Shown here piece after piece: positions 41,923-43,475 of a stretch of DNA of 43,475 bases; position 1 is the stretch's first letter; each line of letters begins with the position of its first letter. The stretch spans positions 1 through 43,475 of the forward strand of contig JAZUAU010000008.1 in the NCBI GenBank assembly GCA_045638145.1, written 5' to 3'. Under the pieces are notes generated by a model, which worked only from the letters and a program-made list of their open reading frames with translations, was not told the origin of the DNA and did not search any database. A program made the translations under genes and the position numbers. The DNA is from SFWF01 sp045638145. Lineage in GTDB: Bacteria; Bacillota; Clostridia; Oscillospirales; Acutalibacteraceae.

Positions 41923-42351
41923 TTAGATAAATAATACAAAGATTATCAAAAGCACTAGAGCAATAACAGCTAATACCCTTGAGAATTTATAGGCAGGATG
42001 CTTAGATTTAAGATCCTTCATTATCGCTTTTTTCTTTTCCTTAACTTCTTTTGAATTTCCGGTCAATCCGTTTTGCTTAAAAGCCTTTTGCAATTTTGTA
42101 TTTGCAGAAAGCGCAATAAATTCTGCCACCAAACACAATATTGCTCCAATCCACATATTAACAAGAAGCCAACATACAACGCCAAGTGCAATTACAACAA
42201 TACTAATAATATTGGTTGTTGCAGTACCTTTAACGCAATCATCATAAGAAACTTCCTTTATTCTTACTTCTTTTTCGATGCTGCAACCGCAACCCGGACA
42301 CATGACAGCCTCATCCATAATTTCTTTTCCACATTTTTGACAAAATTTCAT
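41923..42351 (-). CDS. Zinc-ribbon membrane protein (module 2, first gene)
   Basis: 142 residues. The zinc ribbon CQKCGKEIMDEAVMCPGCGC begins at residue 4. It is followed by a charged segment, two hydrophobic helices (about 49-85), a Lys-rich cytosolic loop (KEVKEKKKAIMKDLKSK) and a C-terminal hydrophobic helix. The role is unknown. ggagtgacaattt precedes ATG 42351. The strong promoter at 42397-42425 carries palindromic sites, and an XRE gene faces it, so it is likely repressed by that protein (inference). Confidence 0.75.
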   Translation of the reverse strand: MKFCQKCGKEIMDEAVMCPGCGCSIEKEVRIKEVSYDDCVKGTATTNIISIVVIALGVVCWLLVNMWIGAILCLVAEFIALSANTKLQKAFKQNGLTGNSKEVKEKKKAIMKDLKSKHPAYKFSRVLAVIALVLLIIFVLFI

Positions 42352-42377
42352 AAATTGTCACTCCTTTTCTATAATTC

Positions 42378-42390
42378 GTCAAAATTTGAC
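42378..42390. promoter_or_regulatory. Small palindrome downstream of the module 2 promoter
   Basis: GTCAAAATTTGAC, 6-bp arms, in the leader of the zinc-ribbon genes. A possible extra operator; weak evidence. Confidence 0.4.
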
Positions 42391-42396
42391 TTTATT

Positions 42397-42425
42397 ATTA
42401 TATCTGTATTACAGATAAATGTCAA
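42397..42425 (-). promoter_or_regulatory. Promoter of the zinc-ribbon pair
   Basis: Minus strand: consensus TTGACA (42420-42425), 17 nt, consensus TATAAT (42397-42402). The inverted repeat at 42402-42416 fills most of the spacer. Confidence 0.85.
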
Positions 42426-42444
42426 TATCTTTTTTACAGATATT
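42402..42444. promoter_or_regulatory. Tandem palindromic operators between zinc-ribbon genes and xre
   Basis: O1, atctgtattacagat (42402-42416), has 7-bp arms inside the promoter spacer. O2, AATATCT (42424-42430) and AGATATT (42438-42444), has 7-bp arms separated by 7 nt. Both carry the half-site ACAGATA. They are suitable for cooperative repression by the divergent XRE protein (inference). Confidence 0.7.
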
Positions 42445-42469
42445 GCATAATAATTGTGAGGTGATTATT

Positions 42470-42685
42470 GTGCAATACAAAAACTTGCGAGGAATCAGAG
42501 AAGATAGAGATATCAAGCAGAAAGATATTGCAAAATATTTAAGTGTATCGCAAAACACATATTCGCAATATGAAACAGGTGTGATTTCTCTAACAGCTGA
42601 AGTTTTGATAAAATTAGCCGATTATTACAAGGTCAGTATTGATTATCTGCTTGATAGAACCAATAACCCCAATATGCAAAAATAA
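42470..42685 (+). CDS. XRE-family helix-turn-helix repressor (module 2)
   Basis: 71 residues, a single XRE/HTH_3 domain: LRGIREDRDIKQKDIAKYLS, VSQNTYSQYETGVISLTA and LIKLADYYKVSIDYLLDRTN. The start is GTG 42470, chosen because gaggtg is at proper distance, giving MQYKNLRGIRED; the upstream in-frame starts (from 42419) lack good sites and would run through the operators. The end NPNMQK mirrors NPDMQK of the XRE protein of the Ltp module (38688-38894), suggesting common ancestry. It is divergent from two zinc-ribbon membrane protein genes across palindromic operators. Confidence 0.9.
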   Translation: MQYKNLRGIREDRDIKQKDIAKYLSVSQNTYSQYETGVISLTAEVLIKLADYYKVSIDYLLDRTNNPNMQK

Positions 42686-42709
42686 GCCGTGAATTGTCAC
42701 GGCTTATTT
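42680..42709 (+). terminator. Terminator of the module 2 xre
   Basis: A perfect 13-bp stem, AAATAAGCCGTGA (42680-42692) with TCACGGCTTATTT (42697-42709), attg loop, overlapping the stop codon. Confidence 0.85.
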
Positions 42710-42750
42710 ATAAAGCATAAAAGTAGTAATAAATTAATGCGGAGCATTTC

Positions 42751-42895
42751 ATATCATCAAAACGAAGTTTTGTATATCATCATTGCCAAAGTTTTTGATA
42801 CACGCTAAAGCGTGATGATATACAGTCCTAACGTACTGATGACATACAACGATAGCAAGGCTATCCTTGATGATATGCCATTGCTTTGGCAATGG
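42751..42895. repeat. Multi-hairpin element: spaced atatcatc motifs facing gatgatat motifs
   Basis: atatcatc at 42751 and 42774 (spacing 23) is faced by its reverse complement gatgatat or near copies at 42814, 42838 and 42869 (spacing 24-31). Between them lie short perfect hairpins: AAAAC-gaa-GTTTT (42759-42771), CACGC-taaa-GCGTG (42801-42814), CAGT...ACTG, GATAGC-aag-GCTATC (42851-42865) and CCATTGC-tttg-GCAATGG (42878-42895). ATTGCCAAAG (42782-42791) can also pair with CTTTGGCAAT (42885-42894). It has the same architecture as 1042-1216 with unrelated sequence, and again lies just beyond the 3' end of a tRNA gene. Function unknown. Confidence 0.8.
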
Positions 42896-42897
42896 AT

Positions 42898-42932
42898 AAA
42901 AAAATTCCAACTCCGAAGACTTGGAATTTTTT
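42898..42932 (-). terminator. Terminator of the rRNA/tRNA operon
   Basis: AAAATTCCAA (42901-42910) with TTGGAATTTT (42921-42930), then a T-run on the minus strand, directly after the CCA of tRNA-Asn. Confidence 0.85.
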
Positions 42933-43007
42933 GGCTCCCCGTGTTGGACTCGAACCAACGACAACGCGGTTAACAGCCGCGCGCTCTACCGACTGAGCTA
43001 ACGAGGA
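42932..43007 (-). tRNA. tRNA-Asn (anticodon GTT), CCA encoded
   Basis: Acceptor TCCTCGT/ACGGGGA, anticodon stem CGCGG/CCGCG with loop CTGTTAA (anticodon GTT), T-arm GTTGGTTCGAGTCCAAC, discriminator G, CCA encoded. The last gene of the rRNA operon. Confidence 0.95.
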
Positions 43008-43016
43008 ATATGGGTG

Positions 43017-43130
<114 letters not shown>

Positions 43131-43152
43131 CTGAGAAATCAACTGACTTCTC

Positions 43153-43178
43153 TATAAAATAGCATATGCTATTTTATA
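43153..43178. repeat. Perfect 26-bp palindrome between 5S and tRNA-Glu
   Basis: TATAAAATAGCATATGCTAT and its continuation form a perfect 26-bp self-complementary run, in the transcribed spacer of the rRNA operon. A likely RNA-processing hairpin or a spacer palindrome; a nearby imperfect pairing of gagaaatca and tgacttctc also occurs. Confidence 0.7.
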
Positions 43179-43195
43179 CACAAATATTCAAAAAA

Positions 43196-43271
43196 TGGTG
43201 ACCCGTACGAGATTCGAACTCGTGTTGCCGGCGTGAGAGGCCGGAGTCTTAGGCCACTTGACCAACGGGCC
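43196..43271 (-). tRNA. tRNA-Glu (anticodon CTC), CCA encoded
   Basis: Acceptor GGCCCGT/ACGGGTC, anticodon stem CCGGC/GCCGG with loop CTCTCAC (anticodon CTC), T-arm ACGAGTTCGAATCTCGT, discriminator A, CCA encoded. Located between 23S and 5S. Confidence 0.93.
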
Positions 43272-43329
43272 ACATATCATACGCACGGGGCGTACTTTAT
43301 AAAAACAGCAAATGCTGGTTTTAACTAAG

Positions 43330-43405
43330 TGGTGCACCATCAGGGACTCGAACCCGGGACACCCTGATTAAGAGTCAGGTGCTCTACCAACTGAGCTAAT
43401 GGTGC
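43330..43405 (-). tRNA. tRNA-Lys (anticodon CTT), CCA encoded
   Basis: Acceptor GCACCAT/ATGGTGC, anticodon stem CCTGA/TCAGG with loop CTCTTAA (anticodon CTT), T-arm CCGGGTTCGAGTCCCTG, CCA encoded. The first tRNA after 23S. Confidence 0.95.
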
Positions 43406-43464
43406 ATATAAAATCACACCTTCAAAACTGAACAAAGTGTAATTGAAAGGAGAATCGAAATATA

Positions 43465-43475
43465 GGTCAAGCCCT
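43465..43475 (-). rRNA. rrl: 3' end of 23S ribosomal RNA (partial)
   Basis: The minus strand begins AGGGCTTGACC, the characteristic closing segment of 23S rRNA, at the window edge. The gene body lies outside the window. About 60 nt of spacer separate it from tRNA-Lys. Confidence 0.75.

Overview
The window looks like a chromosomal segment of a low-to-moderate GC, spore-forming anaerobic Clostridium-class Firmicute, probably an uncultured gut-type Oscillospiraceae/Eubacteriales member (inferred from gene content). Evidence: Spo0A and SpoVAC, clostridial single-chain PurL, a small 2[4Fe-4S] ferredoxin, PduL phosphotransacylase, strong purine-rich ribosome binding sites and canonical TTGACA/TATAAT promoters. 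No sequence database could be consulted.

Layout. 1-2986: the start of a leftward FAD-dependent dehydrogenase, tRNA-Pro(CGG) with an odd multi-hairpin repeat element beyond its 3' end, a solitary spoVAC, and a leftward membrane/DMP19-like protein. 2985-9510: leftward spo0A with a 0A box upstream, then rightward housekeeping genes trpS-holB-ricT, ferredoxin, and pduL-hemW-histidine phosphatase. 9512-14578: a leftward ABC exporter pair with zinc ribbons enclosing a DUF1854 protein. 14656-26118: a complete leftward purine operon, purE-C-F-M-N-O-H-D-L, driven by one promoter and a ZTP riboswitch with an overlapping intrinsic terminator. IMP cyclohydrolase and AICAR transformylase are separate proteins (an archaeal-type PurO plus a PurH transformylase domain), and PurF lacks the usual N-terminal catalytic cysteine. 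26119-26588: decayed coding sequence. 26589-30838: MATE pump, cysteine synthase, a beta-lactamase-fold lipoprotein with Cys in place of the catalytic Ser, a DUF3267 metalloprotease-like membrane protein, and a bidirectional hairpin.

30826-38142: a leftward 2-oxoacid dehydrogenase operon (E2, E3, fused E1 alpha/beta, a metallo-beta-lactamase-fold protein, then a nagB remnant), divergent from lipoate-protein ligase lplA, which would supply the E2 cofactor. 38143-42709: an accessory stretch of small secreted, membrane and regulatory genes. It includes two look-alike modules in which an XRE repressor gene faces small surface or membrane protein genes across a palindromic operator: xre/Ltp lipoprotein, and xre/zinc-ribbon pair. 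The xre/Ltp module is bracketed by two identical 30-nt bidirectional terminators. A Cu/Zn superoxide dismutase-like gene, a zinc metallopeptidase lipoprotein and two proteins of unknown role lie between.

42710-43475: the leftward distal end of an rRNA operon in the order 23S (last bases only), tRNA-Lys(CTT), tRNA-Glu(CTC), 5S, tRNA-Asn(GTT), terminator, followed by a second multi-hairpin element. It has the same architecture as the one beyond tRNA-Pro but an unrelated sequence. These two elements are the most unexplained structures in the window.
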